64,000 nucleotides of DNA from Paraburkholderia tropica (GTDB lineage: Bacteria; Pseudomonadota; Gammaproteobacteria; Burkholderiales; Burkholderiaceae). The stretch spans positions 184,197-248,196 of the forward strand of contig NZ_CAJZAR010000036.1 in the NCBI RefSeq assembly GCF_914484835.1, written 5' to 3'. Position numbers and translations under genes: made by a program. Under the pieces are notes generated by a model, which had not been told where the DNA came from, made no database searches, and saw only the letters and a program-made list of their open reading frames with translations. Shown here in pieces: positions 1 to 8,173 of this stretch. Numbering within the stretch: the stretch's first letter is position 1; each line of letters opens with the position of its first letter.

Positions 1-864
1 CGGCTCCTCCTGCTCCCAGGCCAGCGAACCCTTTTCGCCAAAGACACGAATCGCAAGTCCGTTACGCTCGCCAGCCGCGATCTGCGTCGTATGGATCACG
101 CCGGGCGCGCCGCCTGAGAGGCGAACCAGGAGATTGCAGTCGTCGTCGAGACGGCGGCCTTCCACGATCGCCGAGAGGTCCGCGCAAAGCTTCACGACAC
201 GCTCGCCCGTGACAAACTCGACGAGATTGAAAGCGTGCACGCCGATATCGCCGATACAGCCGCCCATACCGGCGCGCGCCGGATCGGTGCGCCATGCCGC
301 CTGCTTCTGCTCATCGGCTTCGATGGGCTGACTGAGCCACCCCTGCACATACTCGACGACGACCTTGCGGATGCGCCCCAGTTCGCCCGCCGCGCACATC
401 GCGCGCGCCTGCCGGATCATCGGATAGCCCGTGTACGTATAGGTCAGCGCGTAAAGCCCATCGCTATCCGCCACGTGCTCGGCCAGTGCCTGCGCCTCGT
501 CGAGCGTGGCGGTCGCGGGCTTGTCGCTGATGACGTGATAACCGCGCGCGAGTGCGGCCGCCGCAACCGGAAAATGCAGGTGATTCGGCGTGACGATCGC
601 AACTAGGTCGGCCGGGTCCGTGCGCTCTCGCTCGCGGTCGAGCAATGTTTCGTAATCCGAATAAGCCCGCGCTGGATCGATGCCGTATTGCGCGGCGGCC
701 TGCGCCGAACGTTCAGCGTTGCTGCTGAACGCGCCGGCGACCAGCTCGATTTGTCCATCGAGTTCCGCCGCGATCCGGTGAACGGGACCGATGAACGAAC
801 CGGGACCGCCGCCGACCATCGCGAGGCGCAATTTGCGCGTGTTTCCCGCCGATGCGAAGCTCAT
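1..864 (-). CDS. Gfo/Idh/MocA family oxidoreductase (partial, C-terminus beyond window)
   Basis: An uninterrupted minus-strand frame of 288 codons runs from an ATG at 864 off the left edge. The N-terminus has a Rossmann nucleotide-binding stretch (AMVGGGPGSFIG), then the ITPNHLH and SDKPATATLDEA segments and the GGCIGDIGVHAFNL segment of the Gfo/Idh/MocA family. These proteins are NAD(P)-dependent sugar or cyclitol dehydrogenases. It closely resembles the other family member at 13727-14890 (shared GAFSS, TYTYxGYP, GCIxDIGxHA). Its ATG overlaps the stop of the cytochrome gene by 4 bp, so they are translationally coupled. In known C-glycoside pathways a Gfo/Idh/MocA enzyme (DgpA) oxidises the glycosyl C3 hydroxyl. 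That role here is inferred from the neighbours. Confidence 0.9.
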   Translation of the reverse strand, partial: MSFASAGNTRKLRLAMVGGGPGSFIGPVHRIAAELDGQIELVAGAFSSNAERSAQAAAQYGIDPARAYSDYETLLDRERERTDPADLVAIVTPNHLHFPVAAAALARGYHVISDKPATATLDEAQALAEHVADSDGLYALTYTYTGYPMIRQARAMCAAGELGRIRKVVVEYVQGWLSQPIEADEQKQAAWRTDPARAGMGGCIGDIGVHAFNLVEFVTGERVVKLCADLSAIVEGRRLDDDCNLLVRLSGGAPGVIHTTQIAAGERNGLAIRVFGEKGSLAWEQEEP

Positions 865-1235
865 TTTGCGGCGGTCAATGTCGAGAGATAAGCGACCAGA
901 TCGCGGCGCGTTTTCTCGTCCGACACGGCGAAAGGCATCCGGTTGCCCGGATAAACCTTTGCGGGATCGGCGAGCCATGCGGCGAGCCGCTCCGGCGTCC
1001 ACGTATCGTGAGACGCGGCGAGCGCGTTCGAATAGCGGAAGCCCGCCACGGAGCCGACGCGTCGGCCCGCGACGCCCGACAGCGACGGCCCCATGAGCGT
1101 CACGCCCGGCGCGACCGAGTGGCAGGCCGCACAGCGCGCAAATGCCGATTTGCCCGCCGCAACATCGCCCGGCTCGGCCTTCGCGGCTCCGGCCGCCAAA
1201 GCAACAACACACAGTACAACAGCCCGCAAACGCAT
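861..1235 (-). CDS. Periplasmic class I c-type cytochrome
   Basis: The 124-residue product has a signal peptide (hydrophobic residues about 5-18, cleavage near AKA-EP), a single haem site CAACH at residues 35-39 and a probable axial Met100 in GNRMPF. Size and layout fit a monohaem cytochrome c of the c2/c550 type. I chose the ATG at 1235 because AGAGGA lies just upstream; the alternative GTG at 1247 overlaps that Shine-Dalgarno. It lies between a TIM-barrel gene and a Gfo/Idh/MocA gene in a glycoside operon. It could accept electrons from a flavoprotein sugar dehydrogenase such as the GMC protein at 6478-8157, which is an inference. Confidence 0.88.
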   Translation of the reverse strand: MRLRAVVLCVVALAAGAAKAEPGDVAAGKSAFARCAACHSVAPGVTLMGPSLSGVAGRRVGSVAGFRYSNALAASHDTWTPERLAAWLADPAKVYPGNRMPFAVSDEKTRRDLVAYLSTLTAAK

Positions 1236-1318
1236 AATTCCTCTCACTTCGGCATCCTGATTAAAAGCTCGCTATCGATCCGCACCGTGCACGCGATCAA
1301 CCAACAATTAACTGACGA

Positions 1319-2338
1319 TTAACCTGCGTGTTCGACTTCGTTCAGTCTGCCGAGTACACGCCGTGCAAGCGCGTGGTGGCGGCGCAGCTTGTCGAAGCCG
1401 TCCGAATCGGTCCACATATGGCCTTCATACTCACTCGACATGAAGCCGTTGTAACCGGCGTTGACGAAGATCGGCAGAATGCGGTCGTAGTCCACCGAGA
1501 CTTCCGAACCGTCGTCGGCGAAATCGAAAAACTTCCCGTGAATATGCACGACCTGCGGCATGATTTCGCGCCACGCCTCGGGGTTCTGGCGTGAAAACAG
1601 CCCGAAAATAATGCTGATCTCGGTGATGAAGCGTTCGTTGGCACCGAGCGCCCGCGCCTCGGCCTGGAAACGGTCACGACGCGGATAGGCCTCGCCTTCG
1701 CCATTCCAGTGTTCGAGCGCAAGCTGGATCAGCGACTCGGGAATCTCCAGTTCGCGGAAATACTCGATGAAACTCGGCGGCACCGCACGCGCCGACGCGC
1801 CGAAGTCCGGGATAAAGCCGAGATACGGCGAGCCCACGCGCGCATACATTTCGCGGAACGCCAGCACATCGGGATGCTGCACATGATGCGGCGCGTGCAG
1901 TTCGAGACCCAGCTTGACACCGAGTTTTTCCGCGAGCGGAACGAGCCGTTCGATGACCTCGGGACCCGCGGGGTACTGATAGCGCACCACGGGGAAGCCA
2001 AGCTTCGCCGCCGCGTGAAGTTGACGCTCGTGGTACGTCACGAGTTCGTCAATGGTGAGATCGCGATCGCGCGACATGCGGAAGTCGGCGTTGATGCCGA
2101 GGCAGGACGGCTCAAGGCCCGTTTCTTCGATCAGCCCACGGAAGTGATCCGCAAATTCATCGCTGACGTTCGGGAATCCGCGGATGCTTTGAAAGCCGAC
2201 GACTTCGAGCCCCGGACCGAGGTTCTCGGCCGCGACTTTGCGCACGAGTTCGTCGAACGTGTATTCGCGCGCGTGAAACTGCGTGGTGAGGCTATAGAGT
2301 GTCGTGCCCAGTCGCAGACCGGTGTTCTTGGTGCTCAT
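1319..2338 (-). CDS. Sugar phosphate isomerase/epimerase-type TIM barrel, putative C-glycoside deglycosidase alpha subunit
   Basis: The 339-residue protein belongs to the xylose-isomerase-like TIM barrel (AP endonuclease 2) superfamily. Probable metal ligands are E146 (LGLELH), D178 (FIPDFG), H267 (HIHGK) and E303 (SSEYEG). The ATG at 2338 follows an AGGAGA ribosome site; upstream in-frame Met codons give implausible Arg-rich extensions. It lies 19 bp after the DUF6379-type gene. In characterised C-glycoside deglycosidases (DgpBC, CarBC) the catalytic alpha subunit is this fold and the beta subunit is the small DUF6379-like protein. The same pair, with the same SSEYEG signature, recurs at 21253-22693. 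The exact substrate cannot be read from sequence. Confidence 0.85.
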   Translation of the reverse strand: MSTKNTGLRLGTTLYSLTTQFHAREYTFDELVRKVAAENLGPGLEVVGFQSIRGFPNVSDEFADHFRGLIEETGLEPSCLGINADFRMSRDRDLTIDELVTYHERQLHAAAKLGFPVVRYQYPAGPEVIERLVPLAEKLGVKLGLELHAPHHVQHPDVLAFREMYARVGSPYLGFIPDFGASARAVPPSFIEYFRELEIPESLIQLALEHWNGEGEAYPRRDRFQAEARALGANERFITEISIIFGLFSRQNPEAWREIMPQVVHIHGKFFDFADDGSEVSVDYDRILPIFVNAGYNGFMSSEYEGHMWTDSDGFDKLRRHHALARRVLGRLNEVEHAG

Positions 2339-2357
2339 CGTTTTCTCCTGCTGTCGA

Positions 2358-2735
2358 TTAGTTCGCGACCAGGCGCTTTTCGGTTTTCGTGAGGCGGACC
2401 AGTCCCTTGATATAGGGCGGACGCACCGCGAGCGTGACGGCGACATCGTGCGCGCTGCCCTTCGCGATCGGCGCATGCTTGACGTTCAGCCACGCCGAGT
2501 CGAGCACGTACCACCACTGGTCGGTCAACGCACGGAGATCGTCGGGGCGCAGCGTCTGCCCTTCGAGTTCAAACGTCACATCGGCGAGATCAATCGTTTC
2601 GCCATCCAGAATAATTTCCGCAATGTCGACCGTGGACAACGGCAGCGAGCGATACCACGGCAAGCGCACATCGATTGCAAATCCGCTCTCCGTCGCGCGC
2701 AGACCGTTGTCGCTCACTACTCGGTTTTTCATCAT
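2358..2735 (-). CDS. DUF6379-type protein, putative C-glycoside deglycosidase beta subunit
   Basis: A 125-residue protein without signal peptide or membrane segment, predicted to be an all-beta domain. The GFAIDVRLPWYRSLPLS segment and the later HDVAVTL and RPPYIKG segments match its paralogue at 21253-21639 (GFSVDVRLPYYRALGLS, HDVQIEQ, RISYLPF). I recognise this as the small beta-subunit family (DUF6379) that pairs with a TIM-barrel subunit in bacterial C-glycoside deglycosidases, which cleave the sugar C-C bond of 3-oxo-C-glycosides. The partner gene follows directly. Two start codons are adjacent (2735 and 2732). The family call is from memory; the pairing with a TIM barrel, seen twice, is the strongest support. 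Confidence 0.8.
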   Translation of the reverse strand: MMKNRVVSDNGLRATESGFAIDVRLPWYRSLPLSTVDIAEIILDGETIDLADVTFELEGQTLRPDDLRALTDQWWYVLDSAWLNVKHAPIAKGSAHDVAVTLAVRPPYIKGLVRLTKTEKRLVAN

Positions 2736-2763
2736 GTTCGAAATTTTCCATTTACAGGTTGGG

Positions 2764-4140
2764 TTAGAGCGCCTTGGGCGCGCCCTCGCCGTGGATCGCG
2801 CGGCTTTCGCGCGATGCCGACTTCTCGTCGTAGCGATAAAAGGACAGGCAAACGACCTGCAGAACCATCAGCACGACCGGCGTGGCGTAGAACAGCCAGC
2901 CCACCACCGATGCCGCCTTCGCCGTGATGTCCGCGGGCTTGTATCCCGCCCAGCCCAATGCAAACGCGGTCAATGCCGTGCCCACCGCCATCCCGACCTT
3001 GATGCCGAAGCTGACGCTGGAGACGATGAGGCCGTCTGCGCGATTGCCGAACGCCGTTTCGTGCACCTCGACGGCATCGGCCATCATCACGAAGGTGGTC
3101 GCCGCCTGAATGCCGGTCACGATGTTCGAGAGCACGAATAGCGTGACGAACACGGTGGTGTGCGACTGGAACAGCGGCATGGCGAGCGTCAGCGCGATGG
3201 AGACGCCAATGGCGGCGATGTTGCCGATACGCTTGCTGAAGCGCTTGAAATACAGGCCCGCGAAGAATCCGCCGATCAGGATCGCCACGGAAAGCAGCGG
3301 CAGCAGCACGGAGATCATCCAGGGCGCGCGCAGCACGTCCTTCGTGAAGTACGCGACGCTCGACACGAGCACGCCCAGCTTGATGAAGATGAGCAGCGCC
3401 ATCACGAACACGATGCGCCAGATCGGGTTGCGCAGCATCTGCGCGAGACTGAGCCGGACCGCGACGTGTTGAACCGGCGCTGCGGCCTGCGTGCGCTCCT
3501 TGCATTTGAAGAACACCAGAAAATACAGGGCGACGCTCAGCACGGCCATGATGACGGCTGCCACGGTGAAACCGTGTTGACGGTCGGCGCCGCCGATATA
3601 ACCGACGATCGGCATCGTCAGGCCATAGACGAAGATCGAGGCAATCGACGTGCCCATCGAGCGAAAACTGCCGAGCTGATTCTTTTCAGCGGGATTGCGC
3701 GTCATCAGCGGCAACAAGGCGCTATAGGGAATGTAAAGCAGCGAATAGAGCAGGCCGAGCAGCGTGAGCGTGACATACGCGTAAGCCAGTTTACCGAGCG
3801 GCGAAAAGTCCGGTACCGTGAACGTCGCAATACAGAGGATGCCGAAAGGAATCGTCGCGTAGAGCAGATACGGACGCGCCCTGCCGAAGCGGCTCGATGT
3901 CCGGTCCACGGTGAGACCCACCAGCGGATCGAAAATGGCGTCGAGCACACGCGTGACGAGCATCAGTCCGCCGAGCGCGGCGACGGGCAGCATGGCGACG
4001 TCGCTGTAATAGAAAAGCAGAAAGCCCGTGACCATGTTCCAGGCGAGATTCGACGCGATCTCGCCCGCGCCGTAGCTCAGCTTCTCGCCCATGGAGAGGG
4101 TCGGCCGTCCGGCCGTCGTATTGGGAAGGGACAGATCCAT
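2764..4140 (-). CDS. MFS transporter, glycoside-pentoside-hexuronide (GPH) cation symporter family
   Basis: The 458-residue polytopic protein begins MDLSLPNT and carries GPH-family hallmarks near the N-terminus: SYGAGEIASNLAW, then DAIFDPLVGLTVDRT and FGRARPYLL. MelB and XylP are family members that import sugars or glycosides with Na+ or H+. The ATG at 4140 was chosen because the longer frame starts in non-membrane, Arg-rich sequence and would span the operator-like palindromes at 4227-4280. It is first in the operon with the DUF6379 pair, cytochrome and dehydrogenase, so it probably imports the glycoside or the released sugar. Confidence 0.9.
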   Translation of the reverse strand: MDLSLPNTTAGRPTLSMGEKLSYGAGEIASNLAWNMVTGFLLFYYSDVAMLPVAALGGLMLVTRVLDAIFDPLVGLTVDRTSSRFGRARPYLLYATIPFGILCIATFTVPDFSPLGKLAYAYVTLTLLGLLYSLLYIPYSALLPLMTRNPAEKNQLGSFRSMGTSIASIFVYGLTMPIVGYIGGADRQHGFTVAAVIMAVLSVALYFLVFFKCKERTQAAAPVQHVAVRLSLAQMLRNPIWRIVFVMALLIFIKLGVLVSSVAYFTKDVLRAPWMISVLLPLLSVAILIGGFFAGLYFKRFSKRIGNIAAIGVSIALTLAMPLFQSHTTVFVTLFVLSNIVTGIQAATTFVMMADAVEVHETAFGNRADGLIVSSVSFGIKVGMAVGTALTAFALGWAGYKPADITAKAASVVGWLFYATPVVLMVLQVVCLSFYRYDEKSASRESRAIHGEGAPKAL

Positions 4141-4226
4141 GGTCGAAGGGCGCAGGTGCCTGAGCTCCCGCCGCGCCGTGTCTCCTGAGTGTTGTTGGGT
4201 ATGGCAGGAGTCTACGGGCCGCCCTT

Positions 4227-4242
4227 TTCGTTGATCAACGAA
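4227..4242. promoter_or_regulatory. 16-bp perfect palindrome, candidate operator
   Basis: The site reads TTCGTTGATCAACGAA, a perfect 16-bp palindrome without a spacer. It lies about 87 bp upstream of the GPH symporter start in the divergent region facing the gene at 4398. Position and symmetry suggest a dimeric repressor or activator site. No regulator gene is adjacent, so the protein is unknown. Confidence 0.5.
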
Positions 4243-4255
4243 GCGGGGGATATGA

Positions 4256-4280
4256 CCGTCATCACCTGATGTGATGACGG
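4256..4280. promoter_or_regulatory. Inverted repeat (10-bp arms, 5-bp spacer), candidate operator
   Basis: Left arm CCGTCATCAC (4256-4265) and right arm GTGATGACGG (4271-4280) are exact reverse complements around a 5-bp spacer. It lies 13 bp from the other palindrome in the same divergent promoter region. There is no T tract on either side, which argues against a terminator and for a protein-binding site. Confidence 0.5.
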
Positions 4281-4397
4281 CGGCATTCGTCTGGGGTTTC
4301 GAGCCGCGTGGGCGTATTCGAATGCAGCGTTTTGCGAGTCCCCAATCCGCCCTAAACTGAATGGAGGAAAGCCGCCGCCGCGATAAAGGGGGCAATC

Positions 4398-4745
4398 ATG
4401 AACCGAACGTTTTACGCCTTATTGGCGGTCGTTCTGCTTGGCGCGAGTTTCAGCGCATTGGCGTCCCCGATCCGTATCGAATCGGGGACTTACGGTGCGA
4501 ACTGCGGCGCGCGTCACGGCAATTCAACGCGCACGCTCGCGCTCCACTGTAACGCTCGCGAAACCTGCCGTTATCCGGTCGCTTCGCCTGAGCACACTTT
4601 CGACGCAAAAGCGTGCCGATCGGATTTTGTCGCTGAATGGTATTGCGGATCGGGCGAATTCCACCGCGCCGTCGTGAGGGCCGTGGCGAACGACGCAGGC
4701 ACACTCGTGATGAGTTGCGAACAGCCCACCGGCGCGGGGAAATGA
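4398..4745 (+). CDS. Small secreted Cys-rich protein, SUEL lectin-like pattern
   Basis: The 115-residue product has a clear signal peptide (MNRTFYALLAVVLLGASFSALA) and six cysteines in the mature part. The sequence IRIESGTYGANCG, then HCNARETCRYPV and EWYCGSG, resembles the galactose/rhamnose-binding SUEL lectin pattern (GxYGxxC, CxxxxxCxV, YxCG). That resemblance is by eye only. The gene is divergent from the GPH-symporter operon and shares its promoter region. An extracytoplasmic carbohydrate-binding role would fit the context but is not shown. Confidence 0.7.
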   Translation: MNRTFYALLAVVLLGASFSALASPIRIESGTYGANCGARHGNSTRTLALHCNARETCRYPVASPEHTFDAKACRSDFVAEWYCGSGEFHRAVVRAVANDAGTLVMSCEQPTGAGK

Positions 4746-4796
4746 CGACGGTTTATCAGCCGCCCTTCTTGAACGCCCGTCACAGGCGTTCACGGT

Positions 4797-5714
4797 CTAC
4801 GGCCTTTTCGCCGTCAGGTACGCAATGCGTTCCGCGCCAAGCTGCTTGCCGCTTTCAAAAATCGCCCGCATGCGCACTTCGAGATACTCGCGCTCGCTCT
4901 GGGTAAATTCCGTCTTGAGGATCTCTTCCAGCGGCGGCGCCAAAGGATGAGGTGAGGTGCGGATAAACATGTCCCACGGAAGACTGTCCTCGGTCCGCAC
5001 ATCGATATGCAGTTCCAGATGAATGTCCGTGAATCCCGCATCCATCGCATAGCGAACCAGGTCGCGCTCCCCATAGTTCGTTATGGGCAGCGAACGCAGC
5101 TTGTCTTCCGTGTCGGGGAATTGTGCGGCCCGGCATCGCAGCAAAAGCGGAAAGAACGGATCACCGGCCTCGAACGCGCCTTCATCGACCAATCGCTTGA
5201 GCATGCAAACCTCAAGCGCTTCATCACGCAGAATCGGCTCCGCCATGGCGAAACGGCCGCCCGGTTTGAGAATGCGATAAAGCTCGCGCATTGCCGCGGG
5301 CTTGTCCGGCACATAGGCGAGCACCGCGCGCATCGTGGCCGCATCGACGGATGCATTGGCGATACCGTCCAGTTGCTCGGCGGACCCTTGAACGAAAGCA
5401 CACTGCCCGCTGACACCGAGCTTTCGGGCGGTCTCTTCAGCATGCTCCAGCAACGGCGGTGAAATATCCGTCATGATCACGCTGATCGAAGCACCGGCGC
5501 GCTCGATTGCCCGAAATCCCACGAGACCATCCCCGGTGCCAATGTCGGCCAATGTCATACCGGGTTGGAGTCGAACGGAATCCAGCACACGGTCCGCGTA
5601 TTTCGTAATCTCGACGCGAACGTTGCGCGCCTGCGCGCGATCGTCGCCGTGACGTTGCCGGAGAATCCAGGTGGACCAGTTATCGTGAGTAACGTTATTC
5701 GTGCGCGATGACAA
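4797..5714 (-). CDS. Class I SAM-dependent methyltransferase
   Basis: About 305 residues with SAM-binding motif I (LADIGTGDGLVGF), an acidic residue ending beta-2 (MTDISP), motif SAEQLDGI and the LYRILKPGGRFAMAEP post-motif segment. This is a Methyltransf_11/25-type fold acting on a small molecule; the substrate is unknown. The start is taken as a TTG at 5714 because the next in-frame ATG lies inside the SAM domain; the ribosome site is weak, so the start is uncertain. It converges on the lectin-like gene and has no obvious operon partner. Confidence 0.82.
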   Translation of the reverse strand: MSSRTNNVTHDNWSTWILRQRHGDDRAQARNVRVEITKYADRVLDSVRLQPGMTLADIGTGDGLVGFRAIERAGASISVIMTDISPPLLEHAEETARKLGVSGQCAFVQGSAEQLDGIANASVDAATMRAVLAYVPDKPAAMRELYRILKPGGRFAMAEPILRDEALEVCMLKRLVDEGAFEAGDPFFPLLLRCRAAQFPDTEDKLRSLPITNYGERDLVRYAMDAGFTDIHLELHIDVRTEDSLPWDMFIRTSPHPLAPPLEEILKTEFTQSEREYLEVRMRAIFESGKQLGAERIAYLTAKRP

Positions 5715-6059
5715 GATTGATTTCCACGGGCAACCTGAGCGATCGGCGAGATACTAGCGACGTATCCTGATGTACGCCTTAACAAACACGACTTCCGGTC
5801 TGGATCGTTTTTTTAAAAAGCGCGCCGTTCCGTGCGCTTGCAGGTTGAATAAAAGACATTTTCATTCCAGCCATTTCATCCACGATTTCGATGGACTGGC
5901 ACGCGGCTATTGTGAGTCGGCGTAGTGGAAATCAAACCGCAGCTTATGCAAGCCTTAAGGCCGCTCATTACCTGAAAATAAATACTTCTTAAGTATTGGA
6001 AAGGATTCTCCGATAAACCGTGCGCTGTTCACGGTTCATTCACCTTTTGGAGACCTTTC
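5715..6059. other. Intergenic region, AT-richer, no gene seen
   Basis: This 345-bp stretch lies between divergent genes. It is AT-richer than its surroundings and contains a run of seven T followed by five A near 5809-5820 and a small inverted repeat, AATACTT and AAGTATT with a 3-bp spacer, at 5981-5997, about 60 bp before the next start. It is probably the promoter region of the 6060 gene. I see no RNA gene. Confidence 0.5.
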
Positions 6060-6353
6060 ATGAGCATTGCCGCCATTTCCAGTCAACCCGCGTCCGTCGC
6101 GACGAGTACCGGAACGCAGCAGCAACAGGCGACGGCCGCCGCGCAACCGGCCAGCGCATCGCAGACGCAATCCAGCACGACGACGCAAAGTTCGACGCCA
6201 TCGGCTTCTTATACGGTCAATATCAGCAGCATGGCGCGCGCAGCCTTTGCGGAAGCCACCGAATCCTCGGTGCAAACCGCACAGGAAGCCAACCATGGGG
6301 ATCGTCAGGCGCAACGTCTGCTCGCAAAAGAGCAGGCCAACAAGATAGGTTGA
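6060..6353 (+). CDS. Small Gln/Ser/Thr/Ala-rich hypothetical protein
   Basis: A 97-residue protein with TTGGAGACC upstream of the ATG. The first 55 residues are low-complexity (Q, S, T, A), followed by a more ordered segment, SYTVNISSMARAAFAEATE, and a charged C-terminus, RQAQRLLAKEQANKIG. There is no signal peptide or membrane segment. I do not recognise the family. The good ribosome site, its own AT-rich upstream region and the hairpin downstream support it as a real gene. Confidence 0.65.
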   Translation: MSIAAISSQPASVATSTGTQQQQATAAAQPASASQTQSSTTTQSSTPSASYTVNISSMARAAFAEATESSVQTAQEANHGDRQAQRLLAKEQANKIG

Positions 6354-6408
6354 CGATCGGCGCGCGTCCCGGGCGGCTATTCCCGCGACCGTGACGCCTA
6401 CGTGATCA

Positions 6409-6443
6409 GCTTGCACGTTGCACGCAAACCGCAACGTGCAAGC
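6409..6443. terminator. Perfect 13-bp hairpin between convergent genes
   Basis: GCTTGCACGTTGC (6409-6421) and GCAACGTGCAAGC (6431-6443) form a perfect stem with a 9-nt loop. It lies between the 6060 gene and the 3' end of the GMC gene, so it may act as a bidirectional terminator. There is no T run on either side, so function is uncertain. Confidence 0.55.
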
Positions 6444-6451
6444 CACCAAAA

Positions 6452-6477
6452 CACTCAACAAAGCACTCAACAAAGCA
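6452..6477. repeat. 12-bp direct repeat, two copies
   Basis: The unit CACTCAACAAAG occurs twice in tandem, followed by a partial third copy, immediately downstream of the GMC gene stop. It is one of many 11-13 bp tandem repeats in this window. Confidence 0.7.
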
Positions 6478-8157
6478 CTACGCGAACACGGCAGTCCCCG
6501 CACACCGTTCTTCAACGCGCCGATCGCGATCCTCGAGAATCAACTCCGCCGCACGATAACCGAGCATCATCGCCGGACCGTTGGTGTTGCCCGAAGGCGG
6601 CGTCGGCATCGACGAGCAATCGACCACGCGCAGCCCGTCAACGCCATGCACGCGCAAGCGCGAATCGAGCACCGAATCTTCCGGCGCGCCCATGCGGCAC
6701 GTGCCGGTCGCATGCACGCCGGGACTCACGAGCCACTGCAATGCCTGGAAGATCTCGTCGTCGCTCTGATACTGCGGGCCGGGCGTAACCTCGCGCACGA
6801 TATACGGCGCGAGCGCGGATTGGGCCGCGAACTTGCGCATGAGACGCAGCATGTCGATCAGCAGCTTGCGGTCTTCAGGATCGCCCCACCAGTTCGCATC
6901 GACGAGCACCGGCTGCGCGATATCCGCCGACTGAATGGCGACGCTGCCACGGCTTTTCGGCCGCAAATAATAGCCATTGAGCGTGATTCCCGGCTGATCC
7001 TCCAACGCGCCACGGCCCGGATCGGCCTTGATTTCCTCGGACGAACGCATCGAAAACGGCCCCACGCCGAACTGCACGTCGGGCCAATGCGGCTCGGATC
7101 GCATCGACACCAGCGCGGTCAGTTCTGGCGACGTATAGGCCATGAGCCCGGTGCGCGTCGTGTAGTACTGCAGCACATGCCGCATCAAGCGCCAGCCGTG
7201 GAATTCGCGATTGAAGCCCGGATCGTTGCGCATGCGAAACGAAATCGAGAACATCGCGTGATCGACGAGATTGCGCCCGACGGCGGGCAGGTCTTTCACG
7301 ACGTCGACACCCGCCTTCGCAAGCACATCCGCAGGACCGACGCCGGAAATCTGCAGGAGCTTCGGGCTCTGCAACACGCCCGCGCAGAGAATCACTTCGC
7401 GTCGCGCGCGCGCGAAGCCTGCTGTTTCGCCGACGCGATAACGCACGCCCGTGGCCCGCGTGCCCTCGAACACGATGCGCTCCGCAAGCGCGCCCGTGAT
7501 CACCGTGAGATTGCGCCGGCGCATCGCAGGCTTGAGAAACGCGCGATACGCCGACGCGCGGCGGCCGCGCCGATCGACCGTCGCCTGCGTGTAGCCGATG
7601 CCCTGCGTATTCGGCGTGTTGATGTCGTCGAGCACGGGCAGGCCCATCTGGCGGCCCGCCTCGCGCGCGGCGTCGATCACCGGCGAGCGAAACGGCAACT
7701 CCGTCACCTGAAGCGGCCCGTTGCGGCCGCGCGAGCGATGACCGTGCCGGTAGCGGTAGTTTTCCATTTCGCCGAAACAGCGCTCCACTTCGCTCCACGA
7801 CCACTCGCGCAAGCCCATTGCGTGCCACGCGTCGTAGTCGGCGGGCATGCCACGCAGATACCACGTGCCGTTGGTCGAACTCGATCCGCCGAGCCCGCGT
7901 CCATAAACCCACGTTTCATTCGCCGGGCGGTCCTTCTGCGCCTTCACGGGAAATTGCCAGAAGTACTGCGGATTGCCCCACATTTTCATGAACGCGCGCG
8001 GCATGCGCACGAGTTCGGATTCGTTATCGCCGCCCGCTTCGAGCAGCAGCACGCGGCTCTTGCCGTCGCGGCTCAGGCGATCGGCGAGCACGCTGCCCGA
8101 CGATCCCGCGCCGACGATCACATAATCGAATTCACTGCTTTCGTTGCTCATCGACAT
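6478..8157 (-). CDS. GMC-family FAD-dependent oxidoreductase
   Basis: The 559-residue flavoprotein has the FAD-binding GAGSSG at 16-21, the GMC signature GRGLGGSSSTNG near residue 90, the second signature AGVLQSPKLLQISGVG, and a C-terminal catalytic region with VHATGTCRMG (His about 480) and SGNTNGPAMMLG (Asn about 524). It resembles choline dehydrogenase-like alcohol dehydrogenases. There is no signal peptide. It is last in the 11-gene operon. In one known C-glycoside system (CarA) a flavoprotein of this superfamily oxidises the sugar C3-OH, so it could do that here, or oxidise an aromatic alcohol side chain. Confidence 0.92.
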   Translation of the reverse strand: MSMSNESSEFDYVIVGAGSSGSVLADRLSRDGKSRVLLLEAGGDNESELVRMPRAFMKMWGNPQYFWQFPVKAQKDRPANETWVYGRGLGGSSSTNGTWYLRGMPADYDAWHAMGLREWSWSEVERCFGEMENYRYRHGHRSRGRNGPLQVTELPFRSPVIDAAREAGRQMGLPVLDDINTPNTQGIGYTQATVDRRGRRASAYRAFLKPAMRRRNLTVITGALAERIVFEGTRATGVRYRVGETAGFARARREVILCAGVLQSPKLLQISGVGPADVLAKAGVDVVKDLPAVGRNLVDHAMFSISFRMRNDPGFNREFHGWRLMRHVLQYYTTRTGLMAYTSPELTALVSMRSEPHWPDVQFGVGPFSMRSSEEIKADPGRGALEDQPGITLNGYYLRPKSRGSVAIQSADIAQPVLVDANWWGDPEDRKLLIDMLRLMRKFAAQSALAPYIVREVTPGPQYQSDDEIFQALQWLVSPGVHATGTCRMGAPEDSVLDSRLRVHGVDGLRVVDCSSMPTPPSGNTNGPAMMLGYRAAELILEDRDRRVEERCAGTAVFA

Positions 8158-8173
8158 TCTCTCGATACCGGAT

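Noticed and set aside
5809..5820. Intrinsic terminator at the T7/A5 run
   Set aside because: No G+C-rich stem precedes the run on either strand in a suitable position.
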